From NCBI RefSeq assembly GCF_900116635.1, contig NZ_FPBJ01000005.1:1-64000 (forward strand): DNA of 64,000 bases, read 5' to 3'. Every line of letters begins with the position of its first letter. The stretch's first letter is position 1. The position numbers and the translations under genes were made by a program. Below are positions 9,441 to 19,363 of the stretch, piece by piece. The notes beneath the pieces were generated by a model. The model made no database searches and had not been told where the DNA came from. It saw nothing but the letters and a program-made list of their open reading frames with translations. This DNA comes from Xenorhabdus koppenhoeferi (GTDB taxonomy: Bacteria > Pseudomonadota > Gammaproteobacteria > Enterobacterales > Enterobacteriaceae).

Positions 9441-11229
9441 TCGCCTGCTCCTTCTGTTTTTTCTCTTGTGCTGCCGCTTCGCCACCATATACTCGCTTCG
9501 CTGGCTGAGATTTGGTGATTTTCACATTACTGTATTCCAGACGGGGAGAACCTTCAGGGTTATAGAAAGCCAGCGTGTGCTTCAAGAAATTTTCATCATC
9601 ACGTTCGGTACAGCCTTCATCAAGGCGCTGGTGGGCACCACGTGATTCTTTGCGATTCATCGCTGAATGTGCCATACATTCAGCAACATCAAGGCCGAAT
9701 CCCAATTCGATGGTATAGAGCAGATCGGTATTGAATACGCTGGAACGATCGCTAATTTCGATATGCTTGAAACGCTCTTTGAGTTCGGCAATTTTGTCGA
9801 TAGTTTTCTGCATCAACTCTGGTGTACGGTAAATGCCGCACCCTTCTTCCATTGAAGTCCCCAGTTCATCGCGGATTTTCGCCCAATTTTCACCACCTTT
9901 CTGATTCAGCAGTTTATTGAGCTTATCTTCGATATCACGGACTTGGACAGCCAGTGCGCTGTTATTAGCTGGTTTCACATGCTGAATATACTTGACCGCT
10001 TCTTCCGCTGCCAGATGCCCAAAAACAACCAATTCTGCCAGAGAATTAGAACCGAGGCGGTTTGCACCGTGAAGGCCGACAGATGAACATTCACCAATAG
10101 CGAATAGCCCTTTGATGCGGGTTTCACAACGCTGATCAGTTTCGATTCCACCCATAGTGTAATGCGCGGTTGGGCGAACGGGGATTGGTTCTTTGACAGG
10201 ATCAACGCCGACATAGGCTTTTGCCAGTTCACAGATAAACGGCAGACGTTCGAGCAGTTTTTTCTCACCCAAATGGCGTAAATCCAGATAAACCACATCA
10301 CCACGTGGCGTGGCGACAGTACGACCCGCCTGCCATTCATGCCAGAAAGCTTGCGATACTTTATCGCGTGGGCCTAATTCCATATACTTATTTTCAGGAT
10401 GTCCGAGCGGGGTTTCTGGTCCCAAACCATAATCTTGCAGATAACGATAGCCATCTTTGTTCACAAGAATTCCGCCTTCACCACGGCAGCCTTCGGTCAT
10501 CAAAATACCGGAACCCGGTAATCCCGTCGGGTGATATTGCACAAATTCCATATCACGCAATGGTACACCGTGGCGGAATGCCATACCCATACCATCACCG
10601 GTAACAATACCGCCATTGGTGTTGTAACGATATACACGCCCTGCACCACCTGTCGCCATAATGACCGCATTGGCACAGATCTGAACTTTCGTGCCTTCCA
10701 TCATATTCAGTGCAACCAAGCCGCGAGCCTGTCCTTCATCTACCAGAATATCGAGTACAAAATACTCATCAAAACGCTGGATCTGAGGATATTTGAGGGA
10801 TGTCTGGAACAGCGTATGGAGCATATGAAAGCCAGTTTTATCGGCGGCAAACCACGTGCGTTCAATTTTCATGCCACCAAAACGACGTACGTTCACGGAG
10901 CCATCTTCTTTACGGCTCCAGGGACAGCCCCATTGTTCCAGTTGGATCATTTCTGTCGGGCAATGTTTGACAAAATACTCAACCACATCTTGTTCACACA
11001 GCCAGTCACCACCGGATACGGTGTCATTGAAGTGAAAGTCATAGGAATCATGGGACTGAGTGACTGCAGCTGAACCACCTTCTGCAGCCACAGTGTGACT
11101 GCGCATGGGATACACTTTTGAGATCAGGGCGATCTTGAGCTGGGGATTGGCTTCAGCAGCAGCAATGGCTGCTCGCAGTCCTGCGCCACCAGCTCCGATA
11201 ATCGCGAGGTCGACATTGACGGTTTGCAC
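9433..11229 (-). CDS. frdA: Fumarate reductase flavoprotein subunit A
   Basis: 598 residues (E. coli 602). The N-terminal Rossmann motif [15 protein letters not shown] binds FAD, and the flavin-attachment region [11 protein letters not shown] contains the His that carries covalent FAD. The active-site stretch [21 protein letters not shown] and the catalytic arginine region [14 protein letters not shown] are intact. It reduces fumarate to succinate during anaerobic respiration. I place the start at a GTG (VQTVNVDL) at 11229, preceded by GGAG; an upstream ATG would add ten unrelated residues. First gene of frdABCD, divergent from epmA. The 297-bp upstream gap should hold the anaerobic promoter, but I see no convincing FNR box. 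Confidence 0.97.
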   Translation of the reverse strand: MQTVNVDLAIIGAGGAGLRAAIAAAEANPQLKIALISKVYPMRSHTVAAEGGSAAVTQSHDSYDFHFNDTVSGGDWLCEQDVVEYFVKHCPTEMIQLEQWGCPWSRKEDGSVNVRRFGGMKIERTWFAADKTGFHMLHTLFQTSLKYPQIQRFDEYFVLDILVDEGQARGLVALNMMEGTKVQICANAVIMATGGAGRVYRYNTNGGIVTGDGMGMAFRHGVPLRDMEFVQYHPTGLPGSGILMTEGCRGEGGILVNKDGYRYLQDYGLGPETPLGHPENKYMELGPRDKVSQAFWHEWQAGRTVATPRGDVVYLDLRHLGEKKLLERLPFICELAKAYVGVDPVKEPIPVRPTAHYTMGGIETDQRCETRIKGLFAIGECSSVGLHGANRLGSNSLAELVVFGHLAAEEAVKYIQHVKPANNSALAVQVRDIEDKLNKLLNQKGGENWAKIRDELGTSMEEGCGIYRTPELMQKTIDKIAELKERFKHIEISDRSSVFNTDLLYTIELGFGLDVAECMAHSAMNRKESRGAHQRLDEGCTERDDENFLKHTLAFYNPEGSPRLEYSNVKITKSQPAKRVYGGEAAAQEKKQKEQANG

Positions 11230-11526
11230 TGCGCTTCTCCATTGTTTAAGTGGGAGCAAACAAGGTAAAGAAAAATAACGATTTAGTTTTACTATCTGTT
11301 ACTTTTTGTATGGTTTAATTATAACGAATAATCCGGTGGCCAAATTTGATTTGAATGCGGATTTTGTGGAGTTTTATCGGTAAAACGTGATCTGAGGCAT
11401 GTTTTATCTATTTCATTTCCTGAATGAAAAGTTACTTATCAAACACCCAGTTAGTGTTGAAAATTTGTCTGGCGGCCTTGATATGAGTAAACTGCGCGTT
11501 TTGTTTGATCTTGGAGTCATTGGAAT

Positions 11527-12504
11527 ATGAACGAAATCGCGGATTGGCAGCCAACTTCCCCTATCGCCAATCTATTGAAAAGGGCAGAGATTCTGGCAGA
11601 AATACGGCGCTTTTTCGCAGATCGCGGGGTGTTGGAGGTTGAAACACCTGCCATGAGTCAAGCGACCGTCACTGATGTCCATTTTGTTCCTTTCCAGACA
11701 CGATTTGTCGGGCCTGGTGCGGCGGATGGCTTGCCCCTGTACCTGATGACCAGCCCTGAATATCACATGAAACGTCTGTTGGCAGCAGGCAGTGGTTCCA
11801 TTTATCAGATGGGAAAAAGTTTCCGTAATGAGGAAGCAGGTCGCCATCATAATCCGGAATTCACCATGCTGGAGTGGTATCGTCCACATTACGACATGTA
11901 TCGCTTAATGAATGAAGTGGATGATCTGCTGCAACAGATTTTGGATTGTGAAAGTGCTGAATCACTTTCCTATCAACAGGCATTTATTCGCTATCTGAAT
12001 ATTGATCCACTAACTGCCAGTAAAGATAAACTGCGTGAAATTGCGGAGAAACTTGATCTCAGCAATATCGCTGCTCAGGAAGAAGATCGGGATACTTTAC
12101 TGCAATTACTTTTCATGATGGGAGTGGAAACTCAGATAGGTATTGAAAAACCGACGTTTATCTATCACTTTCCTGCATCTCAAGCGTCACTGGCAAAAAT
12201 CAGCAAAGAAGATCACCGGGTTGCGGAACGTTTTGAAGTCTATTTTAAGGGTATGGAACTGGCGAATGGTTTTCATGAACTGACTGATAGTGATGAACAG
12301 CGCCTGCGTTTTGATCAGGATAACCGTAAACGTGAAGCAATGGGGCTGACAGTTCAGCCGATAGATGAATACCTGCTTGCAGCTCTTACGCATGGTATGC
12401 CGGATTGTTCTGGTGTGGCATTAGGCGTGGATCGTCTGATTATGCTGGCGTTGGGTGCCGAGCGGATTAGTGAGGTGATTGCCTTTCCGGTAGGAATTTC
12501 TTAA
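11527..12504 (+). CDS. epmA: Elongation factor P--(R)-beta-lysine ligase
   Basis: 325 residues, same as E. coli EpmA (PoxA/GenX/YjeA). It is a class II lysyl-tRNA synthetase-like catalytic domain without the N-terminal anticodon-binding domain. Class II motifs are visible: [16 protein letters not shown] (motif 1 area), [20 protein letters not shown] and [22 protein letters not shown] (motif 2), and [15 protein letters not shown] (motif 3). It attaches beta-lysine to a lysine of EF-P, relieving ribosome stalling at proline runs. Position next to frdA is conserved in enterics. Confidence 0.97.
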   Translation: MNEIADWQPTSPIANLLKRAEILAEIRRFFADRGVLEVETPAMSQATVTDVHFVPFQTRFVGPGAADGLPLYLMTSPEYHMKRLLAAGSGSIYQMGKSFRNEEAGRHHNPEFTMLEWYRPHYDMYRLMNEVDDLLQQILDCESAESLSYQQAFIRYLNIDPLTASKDKLREIAEKLDLSNIAAQEEDRDTLLQLLFMMGVETQIGIEKPTFIYHFPASQASLAKISKEDHRVAERFEVYFKGMELANGFHELTDSDEQRLRFDQDNRKREAMGLTVQPIDEYLLAALTHGMPDCSGVALGVDRLIMLALGAERISEVIAFPVGIS

Positions 12505-12512
12505 TCGCGATT

Positions 12513-12536
12513 GGGGCAGTTTTAGGCTGCCCCTTT
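12513..12536 (+). terminator. Terminator between convergent epmA and glpQ
   Basis: Perfect 7-bp GC-rich stem GGGGCAG/CTGCCCC with a 7-base loop, followed by only a short T run. It lies 9 bases after epmA and 16 bases from the glpQ stop on the opposite strand, so it may serve both. Confidence 0.65.
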
Positions 12537-12551
12537 GATGATTTATTCTGA

Positions 12552-13631
12552 TTATTTGTGTTCGTGATGTTTTTCCAGAAATTTCACAGCTAAATCAGGG
12601 AAATCAGTGAACGCACCATCGACATTGGCTTTGTCGAAAATGATATCAAACAATTGGTTACCGTTGGTTGCATATTTTGGCAATTGATCGATACGAATGG
12701 TATACGGATGTACAGCCAGATGGCTTGCGTGAGCCTCTTTCACTATTCCGGTTAATTTAATGTTAGCTGGTGTAGAATCACTGGCGATCAACATATGGTA
12801 ATCAGGGCCAATACCGTCAGCGTATTTTGCCACTTCTTTCATCGCACCTGGTTTAAACATCCAGTCATAACTGTAATTTTGCCATGTACCATCTGCTTTT
12901 TGTTCGTAGGTTTCATTCCAGTCAGTGTAAGCAATAAGCTGAACCAGTTTCAGATCCATGCCCAGTTTCGGCTCCAGTTCATTTTTGATGCGTTTCAGTT
13001 CATTGGCATCAAAACATTGTAAATAAGCTTTATCACTCTTTTTGGTATAGCCATATTGTTTCAGAACTTCCAGCACCTTGGCGGTGATATCCTTACCCTC
13101 TTGGCGATGGAACCACGGTGCTTTAATTTCAGGGTAAATACCAATATCCTTGCCAGTGGATTTATTCAGACCCTGAATAAACTCCAGCTCTTCCTGAAAA
13201 GTATGAATATGGAAATCCGATTCTCCCATTGGAAAACGTCCGGGATAGCTCTGTACTTTCTTGCCATCCTTGATATCAAAGCCTTCAGTAAATTTTAGTG
13301 ACTTAATTTCTGGCAGAGTAAAGTCAATGGCGTAATAGCGACCGTCAGCACGGGCACGGTTTGGAAAACGTTCTGCGACATCCGTTACGCGATCGAGATA
13401 ATGATCATGCAGTACAATGAGCTGGTCATCTTTAGTCATGACTAGATCTTGTTCCAGATAATCAGCACCTTGTGCATAAGCCATAGCTTTGGCGGGTAAT
13501 GTGTGTTCAGGTAAATAACCACTCGCGCCACGATGGGCAATAACAATCTTATCTGCTGCTGCATGTACAATGCCTGACATTGATGATGCTAACAAAATAA
13601 CTGCCATGATTGCCTTGATAGGGGTCTGCAT
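12552..13631 (-). CDS. glpQ: Periplasmic glycerophosphodiester phosphodiesterase
   Basis: 359 residues with a signal peptide (hydrophobic core IMAVILLASSMSGIV, cleavage near VHAAA), as for E. coli GlpQ. It hydrolyses glycerophosphodiesters from phospholipids to sn-glycerol 3-phosphate in the periplasm. The catalytic signature VIAHRGASGYLPEHTLPA and the metal/acid-base residues in YLEQDLVMTKDD and LHDHYLD are intact, as is YPEIKAPWFH. The internal ATG at 13631 has GGAG just upstream, better than the ATG four codons earlier. In E. coli it is co-transcribed with glpT; here glpT lies ~19 kb away at 32412, so the pair is split. Confidence 0.96.
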   Translation of the reverse strand: MQTPIKAIMAVILLASSMSGIVHAAADKIVIAHRGASGYLPEHTLPAKAMAYAQGADYLEQDLVMTKDDQLIVLHDHYLDRVTDVAERFPNRARADGRYYAIDFTLPEIKSLKFTEGFDIKDGKKVQSYPGRFPMGESDFHIHTFQEELEFIQGLNKSTGKDIGIYPEIKAPWFHRQEGKDITAKVLEVLKQYGYTKKSDKAYLQCFDANELKRIKNELEPKLGMDLKLVQLIAYTDWNETYEQKADGTWQNYSYDWMFKPGAMKEVAKYADGIGPDYHMLIASDSTPANIKLTGIVKEAHASHLAVHPYTIRIDQLPKYATNGNQLFDIIFDKANVDGAFTDFPDLAVKFLEKHHEHK

Positions 13632-13658
13632 GGGATTCTCCATTTATTCTATACGCAA

Positions 13659-13829
13659 TTAACTTGAAGATGCAGGAATTAAAGTCTGGAAATTATCGGT
13701 CAACCGGGTAGCCAATTCCTGTCCTTTTTCGGGTAAGGTGACATGAAAAAAATCTTGACGGTGAAGCCATTTTGTCATTCCGGCGACAGTGAAAGTCACC
13801 TGCCAGCGCGTCCAGACATAATCGACAAT
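13659..13829 (-). pseudogene. Unidentified start-less open frame, possible gene remnant
   Basis: A frame open for 56 codons between a TAA (13830-13832) and a TAA (13659-13661), with protein-like composition: TRWQVTFTVAGMTKWLHRQ followed by a helical C-terminal part LPEKGQELATRLTDNFQTL. There is no start codon with a ribosome binding site. It lies directly upstream of glpQ in the same direction. I do not recognise the family. It could be the tail of a lost gene, or chance. Confidence 0.25.
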
Positions 13830-13939
13830 TTATGGGCACAATCTTTATCTGATATGAATGAAAAATCAAGCATCTTTAATTACGATTTGTATATTTGTTT
13901 TAGCTACCGCGATTTGCGTTAACTTTTACCGTTGTCACA

Positions 13940-14455
13940 TTATTTTGCACCGATATCAATAATCCGATCCTGTTTAGGATATTGAATTGGCGATTTTTCC
14001 GTAAAGTATTTAACTACGGCATCTACATCAAGTACGTTATATACCGGATCGGTGCCTTCTTTCTCTTTATCCAGATGGCTGACGTTCTCCAGTATTTTAC
14101 CGGCCACGTCATTACAGGCGTTAACATCAATTTTCCCGCCGTCACGTTTCTTTGCCGCACCTTCGTGGATCAAAACCCCTATCGCTTTCCCGCTTTTTTC
14201 TGCAATTCTGGCACCAGCGCGTTGATGGTTTTCATTTCGTTGGAGAAAGTCAGCCCCTCTGTACTTTGCGGTGTCACAATGACAGGAGTACCTTCCAGTG
14301 TCAGCCCGATAAAGGCAAGCGGAACACCGTCAAATTCTTTGATAACGTATTCAGGGAACAGTGTTTTGCCTGTTGCGTTGACTGTGACATTGGAGACAGA
14401 TATTGGAAATCCGCCCCCTTAAACGGTTTTGGTCCCTGACAGCCTGTCACATTTC
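13940..14455 (-). pseudogene. Broken bifunctional metallophosphatase/5'-nucleotidase
   Basis: Stitching frames on the minus strand recovers a 5'-nucleotidase-type protein. First comes GCQGPKPFKGADFQYLS (family: substrate-loop Cys and the 'FxYLxANV' strand). After a frameshift near 14397, NVTVNATGKTLFPEYVIKE and GVPLAFIGLTLEGTPVIV follow. After a second frameshift near 14178, AIGVLIHEGAAKKRDGG follows. The sequence then jumps from the catalytic domain to the extreme C-terminus (DVDAVVKYFTEKSPIQYP), so most of the metallophosphatase core and the 5'NT domain are missing. The N-terminus and signal peptide are also absent. It lies between glpQ and galE. A 77-codon piece remains open but should not be functional. 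Confidence 0.75.
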
Positions 14456-14492
14456 TGCGATTTAAAAATTTAAAAGGATTAAAAAGTGCTTA

Positions 14493-15512
14493 TTATTTCA
14501 CTTGATAACCATTGGGATTCTGAGATTGCCAGCGCCACGCATCGGTGGTCATTTCCACTACCGTGCGATTTGCCTTCCAGCCCAATTCACGCTCTGCCTT
14601 TTCTGGGCTTGACCAACATTCGGCAATATCTCCCGGACGGCGGGGACATATTTCATAAGGAATAAGTTTGCCACAAGCATGACTGAAAGCGTTCACCATT
14701 TCTAATACACTTGTGCCTTTCCCTGTACCCAAATTGTAAATATGCAGACCTGATTTTTTGCCAACGGCATTCAATGCAGCAATATGTCCATCAGCTAAAT
14801 CCATAACGTGGATATAGTCACGAACCCCCGTACCATCAGATGTCGGATAATCATTACCATAAACAGACAATTTTTCCCGGCGACCTACCGCAACCTGAGC
14901 GATATAAGGCATCAGATTATTGGGGATGCCCTGCGGATCTTCCCCCATTGTACCCGACGGATGAGCGCCAACCGGATTAAAATAACGCAGCAGCACGACT
15001 GACCAGTCATTTTCTGCATGATGGAAGTCAGAGAGGCAGCGCTCAACCATATATTTACTGGTGCCATAAGGGTTGGTGGTATTACCTACCATCGACTGTT
15101 CGGTAATGGGCACGACTTCCGGATCGCCATATACTGTCGCAGATGAACTAAAAATAATACTTTTTACACCCGCTTTATGCATGCTGCGTACTAACACCAA
15201 TGTGCCGTTGACATTGTTGTCATAATATTCGATAGGTTTGGCGACAGATTCTCCGACCGCTTTTAAGCCCGCGAAATGAATAACCGACTGAATTTGATGG
15301 CGGAAGAAAATCGCATCAAGGAATGATTCATCCCTAATATCCCCTTCATAAAACAGTGGCTTCACGCCAGTTAGTGCCTCAATGCGAGCCAACACTTCAC
15401 GATTGGCATTACACAGGTTATCAATGATAATCGGTGTCATTCCTGCTTCAATCATTTGAACACAAGTATGACTACCAATATACCCCATGCCACCTGTCAC
15501 TAATATTTCCAC
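14493..15512 (-). CDS. galE: UDP-glucose 4-epimerase
   Basis: 339 residues, one more than E. coli GalE. The N-terminal NAD-binding motif is VTGGMGYIGSHTC. The short-chain dehydrogenase catalytic residues are a Ser in SSSATVYG (about 122-129) and YxxxK in YGTSKYMVE (about 148-153). It interconverts UDP-glucose and UDP-galactose for galactose use and for LPS/EPS precursors. It stands alone, without galTK, so a role in surface polysaccharide supply is likely. A 147-bp divergent spacer separates it from ngrA. Confidence 0.96.
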   Translation of the reverse strand: MEILVTGGMGYIGSHTCVQMIEAGMTPIIIDNLCNANREVLARIEALTGVKPLFYEGDIRDESFLDAIFFRHQIQSVIHFAGLKAVGESVAKPIEYYDNNVNGTLVLVRSMHKAGVKSIIFSSSATVYGDPEVVPITEQSMVGNTTNPYGTSKYMVERCLSDFHHAENDWSVVLLRYFNPVGAHPSGTMGEDPQGIPNNLMPYIAQVAVGRREKLSVYGNDYPTSDGTGVRDYIHVMDLADGHIAALNAVGKKSGLHIYNLGTGKGTSVLEMVNAFSHACGKLIPYEICPRRPGDIAECWSSPEKAERELGWKANRTVVEMTTDAWRWQSQNPNGYQVK

Positions 15513-15659
15513 ATTAACCTCTTTTTAAAAATGATTACAACTGAGAGTATAAAAAGAGTCAGCACATTAGTGAACTAAAACTAAAATATGGCAGAATCAA
15601 GCAATAATCGTTTTTGAATAGCTCGCTACCCAATAATCACAATCAGTAATAAAATTCCA

Positions 15660-16403
15660 ATGATGAAAAAAATCACCTTTACGTCTACCCAACCTACCGC
15701 CGAGAAAGCTCCTTTTTTCACAGTCCTGCAAACAGGTTCATTACCAGAACATCCTGATATTCAAATTACACTGGCATATTTTGATCCGGTTTTCTATCGG
15801 GATACCTTATTTGACGAACACAGCATCACGTTCCCGGACAAATTACACAGTGCAGTTAATAAACGGCGGGCAGAATATCTGGCAGCTCGCTACTGCACAC
15901 AACAAGTGTTGAATAACCTGGACTATCATGACTTTCAGGTAACAAATGCCCCAGATCGCTCCCCAATCTGGCCTGACAAAGTTTGTGGCTCCATCTCCCA
16001 TTCAATCAACTGTGCCATTGCCTTTGCTGCTTTTTGGGATAATTACCAGATAATTGGTGTGGATATTGAACAAGAGATTAAATCAGATACTATTGAAAAC
16101 GTTTCAGCCAGCATCATCAATGATGCCGAAGCAGCATTACTGGAGAAATGTGCATTGCCCTACGGGCAGGCATTCACTCTTGCCTTTTCCATAAAAGAGA
16201 GCTTGTTTAAAGCACTTTATCCCCATGTAAAATGCTTTTTTGATTTTCATGCGGCTGAAATTACATCAATTGATTGCAATACTCACACGATGAGCATCAA
16301 ACTGCTGCAAACATTATCCGATAAGTATCGAAACGGCTCGCAATTTAACGGACAGTTCGTTCTAATGCCGCAACAGCAAGTGCTGACGTATATTGTGGGG
16401 TGA
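15660..16403 (+). CDS. ngrA: 4'-phosphopantetheinyl transferase, NgrA/EntD type
   Basis: 247 residues of the Sfp/EntD superfamily. The Mg/CoA-binding motifs are in place: GVDIEQ near residue 140 and FSIKESLFKALYP near 180-192 (pattern WxxKExxxK in relatives). RRAEYLAARYC and SISHS upstream bind the CoA phosphates. It transfers phosphopantetheine from CoA to carrier domains of NRPS/PKS enzymes. In Photorhabdus the homologous NgrA is needed for siderophore and antibiotic production and for supporting the nematode partner. It sits alone between galE and speB. A likely client in this window is the A-T-Red synthetase at 34727. The start has two adjacent ATGs and a weak ribosome binding site. Confidence 0.85.
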   Translation: MMKKITFTSTQPTAEKAPFFTVLQTGSLPEHPDIQITLAYFDPVFYRDTLFDEHSITFPDKLHSAVNKRRAEYLAARYCTQQVLNNLDYHDFQVTNAPDRSPIWPDKVCGSISHSINCAIAFAAFWDNYQIIGVDIEQEIKSDTIENVSASIINDAEAALLEKCALPYGQAFTLAFSIKESLFKALYPHVKCFFDFHAAEITSIDCNTHTMSIKLLQTLSDKYRNGSQFNGQFVLMPQQQVLTYIVG

Positions 16404-16491
16404 CAGATTTCGCTTGTAAAAAAGAGGTGCTTTTAAATAAGGGTTCACCTTTGGATGAGTCTTTAAAAAAGCAATTTACAAAATTAGTGCA

Positions 16492-17418
16492 TTAAAAATC
16501 TTTCTTAGAAGCCTGCAAATAAAGCAATTCCAATCCAATTGTCGCTGCTGCCAGCGCCGTGATCTCAGATTGATCATACGCAGGAGCCACTTCCACCACA
16601 TCCATTCCGACAATATTCAACGGTTGTAAGGCTCGTACTATTTTCAATGCGCGATCTGAAGTCAATCCCCCAATGACTGGCGTCCCTGTGCCCGGTGCAA
16701 ATGCCGGATCAAGGCAATCAATATCGAAAGTCAGGTAAATCGGTAAATCATCAACCACAGTTTTAATCTGCTCAACAATGTCATTAACACCGCGATCATT
16801 GACCTGATCAGCATCCAGTACAGTGAAACCATTATCAGTTTCATGTTCAGTGCGGATGCCTATTTGTACTGAATGATCAGGATCTATCAATCCTTCATTT
16901 GGCGCATGATGAAACATCGTACCATGATCAAATTTGCTGCCATTTGGATAAGTATCTGTATGGGCATCAAAATGGATCAGCGCCATTTTGCCGAAATGTT
17001 TTGCATGGGCACGCAGCAATGGCAACGTGACAAAATGATCACCGCCAAAAGACAACATACGCTTGCCCGATGCCAGTACCTTTTCAGCATGTGCCTGCAA
17101 CTTATCGCTCATATCCTGGGCATCACCGAAGTTAAATACCAGATCACCGCAATCCACCACATTCAGGCGATTACGTAAGCTAAAGTTCCATGGCCAACGG
17201 CTGCTTTCCCATGCCAGATTAGTCGATACCTGACGAATGGCAGCTGGCCCATGACGGCTACCCGCGCGTCCCGATGTTGCCATATCGAAAGGCACTCCAG
17301 TAATTACCCATTCAGCATCACCGGAATAAGGCTGAAAATTCAACGGGAAACGCAAGAAACCGAAGGCATTAGAAACCAAAGAGTTATCAACTTGGTTTCC
17401 TAAGGAGATAATACTCAT
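16492..17418 (-). CDS. speB: Agmatinase (agmatine ureohydrolase)
   Basis: 308 residues, matching E. coli SpeB (306). Ureohydrolase family binuclear Mn motifs are all present: [21 protein letters not shown] and [16 protein letters not shown]. It converts agmatine to putrescine and urea. SpeA is not in the window, so the usual speAB pair is not visible here. It ends 88 bases beyond the ngrA stop in the convergent orientation, with no clear terminator in the gap. Confidence 0.95.
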   Translation of the reverse strand: MSIISLGNQVDNSLVSNAFGFLRFPLNFQPYSGDAEWVITGVPFDMATSGRAGSRHGPAAIRQVSTNLAWESSRWPWNFSLRNRLNVVDCGDLVFNFGDAQDMSDKLQAHAEKVLASGKRMLSFGGDHFVTLPLLRAHAKHFGKMALIHFDAHTDTYPNGSKFDHGTMFHHAPNEGLIDPDHSVQIGIRTEHETDNGFTVLDADQVNDRGVNDIVEQIKTVVDDLPIYLTFDIDCLDPAFAPGTGTPVIGGLTSDRALKIVRALQPLNIVGMDVVEVAPAYDQSEITALAAATIGLELLYLQASKKDF

Positions 17419-17512
17419 GACATATCCTCAAAAGTTCGATACTGACTTATTACCAATATCCAATATCCAATATTTTCTATAAACCCCTTTATATTTGTCC
17501 ATATTCGTTTAA

Positions 17513-18859
17513 TCAAATGGCCCAATTTCCGGCATAAAATACAACCAATACGATAGCAAGAATCGTCGTGCCAATATTCAGCTTACGCCATTCGCCCGAA
17601 AAAACACGCCCGGCAACCAACGTACTGAAGCCCAACATAATGCCTGTCACAATGTTGCAAGTCAGTACAATAAACACTGCACACAGCAAGCTGGACATCG
17701 CACTGACAAAATCATTGAAGTCCAGTTTCCGTACATTACTCAACATCAATAACCCGACATACATCAAAGCAGGAGCCGTGGCATATGCAGGGACTAAATA
17801 CGACAATGGTGACAAGAATAAAATCAATAGAAATAAAATACCAACGACAGAAGCAGTTAAACCCGTTCTGCCGCCAACAGCCGTTCCAGCGGCAGATTCA
17901 ATGTAAACTCCAGCCGGAGAAGAGCCTATAGCTCCCGCGAAAATACTACAGGCAGAATCAGCGGTCAGAGCTTTACCACCACTGATAATCTGGCCTCTCT
18001 TATCCAACAGGTTCGCCTGACTGGCTACTGCCTGAATGGTTCCTGTGGCATCAAATATCGCCGTCATTACCAACGCCAGAAGGCTCGGCAACACAGCAGG
18101 TTGTAACGCGCCGATAATATCCATACTGAACATCAGGGACAAACCGTCTTCCCCTAAAGTCGGAACTTTAAAAAATCCTTGATATTTTACCGCCGGGTCA
18201 AAAATCAAACCGATAATTGAAATTGTGATAATCACCAACACAATACCGCCCGGTACTTTTCTCCGCTCCAATCCAATAGTTGCGGCTAACCCCAAGAGCG
18301 TCATAATCACGGGAAAAGTCGTCAATGAACCGAACGCAACAGGCAAACCGTCATGAGGATTCTTGATCACCAATCCAACACCATTGGCTGCAATCAGCAG
18401 TAGAAATAACCCGATACCAATCCCTGTTCCATGTGCAATATTCATGGGGATATTACGTAAAATCCACGCTCTTACGCCCGTCACCGAAATTAGTGTAAAC
18501 AGGCATCCCATCAAGAAGACTGCGCCAAGCGCCACAGGAATACTTACCTGTTGTCCTAAAACCAAACTGAACGCAGTAAATGTACACAATGAAAGCGCAC
18601 AACCAATTGCCATTGGCAGATTAACCCACAATCCCATCAATAATGAGCCAACACCGGTTACCAGACAGACAGAAATAAATACGGCAGCATGAGGGAATCC
18701 GGCTTGTCCAAGCATGCCCGGCACCACAATAACGGAATAAACCATCGCCAAAAATGTCGTCAACCCAGCAAGAATTTCCTGACGCACAGTCGATCCACGT
18801 TCAGTAATCTTAAAATACTTATCGAGCTTGCATTGAGTTGGTACCTGCATACCAGACAT
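17513..18859 (-). CDS. ghxP: Guanine/hypoxanthine permease (NCS2 family, AzgA-like)
   Basis: 448 residues; E. coli GhxP (YjcD) has 449. It is a polytopic inner-membrane proton symporter of the AzgA branch. Conserved stretches are [58 protein letters not shown] and [21 protein letters not shown], plus [12 protein letters not shown]. The start at 18859 (MSGMQVP) has AGGGG at the right spacing; the open frame continues upstream without support. A PurR-like box lies 70-85 bases upstream, fitting purine control. Confidence 0.9.
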   Translation of the reverse strand: MSGMQVPTQCKLDKYFKITERGSTVRQEILAGLTTFLAMVYSVIVVPGMLGQAGFPHAAVFISVCLVTGVGSLLMGLWVNLPMAIGCALSLCTFTAFSLVLGQQVSIPVALGAVFLMGCLFTLISVTGVRAWILRNIPMNIAHGTGIGIGLFLLLIAANGVGLVIKNPHDGLPVAFGSLTTFPVIMTLLGLAATIGLERRKVPGGIVLVIITISIIGLIFDPAVKYQGFFKVPTLGEDGLSLMFSMDIIGALQPAVLPSLLALVMTAIFDATGTIQAVASQANLLDKRGQIISGGKALTADSACSIFAGAIGSSPAGVYIESAAGTAVGGRTGLTASVVGILFLLILFLSPLSYLVPAYATAPALMYVGLLMLSNVRKLDFNDFVSAMSSLLCAVFIVLTCNIVTGIMLGFSTLVAGRVFSGEWRKLNIGTTILAIVLVVFYAGNWAI

Positions 18860-18928
18860 GTGTTTCCCCTGCTTTCTGTTGAATATTTTGCATTGAAAAT
18901 GTCTCACTATCTTCCCCGTCCTCATCCA

Positions 18929-18944
18929 ACGAAAACGATTACGT
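18929..18944. promoter_or_regulatory. Candidate PurR operator of ghxP
   Basis: ACGAAAACGATTACGT matches the 16-bp PurR consensus ACGCAAACGTTTTCGT at 13 positions and keeps the central CG. It lies about 70 bases upstream of the ghxP start codon, as expected for purine-repressed transport genes. Confidence 0.6.
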
Positions 18945-19363
18945 CTCTAAATAATAAAGATCAGTGCCGTACTCGTTGGTTCAGGCATTCACTTGCGCAA
19001 TCGTTTGGCTTTTCAGGTAAAAAAATAGTGAGGAAATTTGAGGCGAACGATTATCCAGTGGATCGGGGATGAGAATCAAGCGGTAATCACAAAAAGCTGA
19101 AGATTTTCCTATTCCACTACCCAACAAAGCAGGTTTTGATAAAGGAATCTGGTTTATGCGCATAAGCCAGCCATATCGCTTAAAAATGGCACATCTCCGG
19201 CTGATTTTCCTCGCGAAGATTATGAAAAGAACTGGAAAAACCGCTTTACTCCTGCTGAATAAATAACGGCTTTTACCAGACTAATGATACATTTTATACG
19301 CCTTTACGCCTGATCTTGTGTAAAATCCCCTCAATTCGGCTTTAAGACTTAAGGAGATAAAAC
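18945..19363 (+). other. Intergenic region with fragmentary protein-like frames, upstream of glk
   Basis: About 420 bases between the ghxP promoter and glk. Short plus-strand pieces look protein-like in different frames: AEDFPIPLPNKAGFDKGIW near 19100-19157 and NGTSPADFPREDYEKNWKN near 19185-19250, the latter ending at a TAA before glk. They may be remains of one decayed gene, but I do not recognise it and there is no intact start. The glk promoter must lie in the last part. AAGGAG precedes the glk ATG. Confidence 0.25.

Noticed and set aside
10531-11073. 180-codon plus-strand frame inside frdA
   Set aside because: It is a shadow of the conserved frdA gene; its translation is Cys/His/Thr-rich and non-protein-like.
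11340-11360. FNR half-site (TTTGATTTGAATGCG) upstream of frdA
   Set aside because: The right half does not match ATCAA, so it is too weak to annotate.
13982-14422. 146-codon plus-strand open frame between glpQ and galE
   Set aside because: It is antisense to a clear 5'-nucleotidase relic on the minus strand and has no family resemblance or ribosome binding site.
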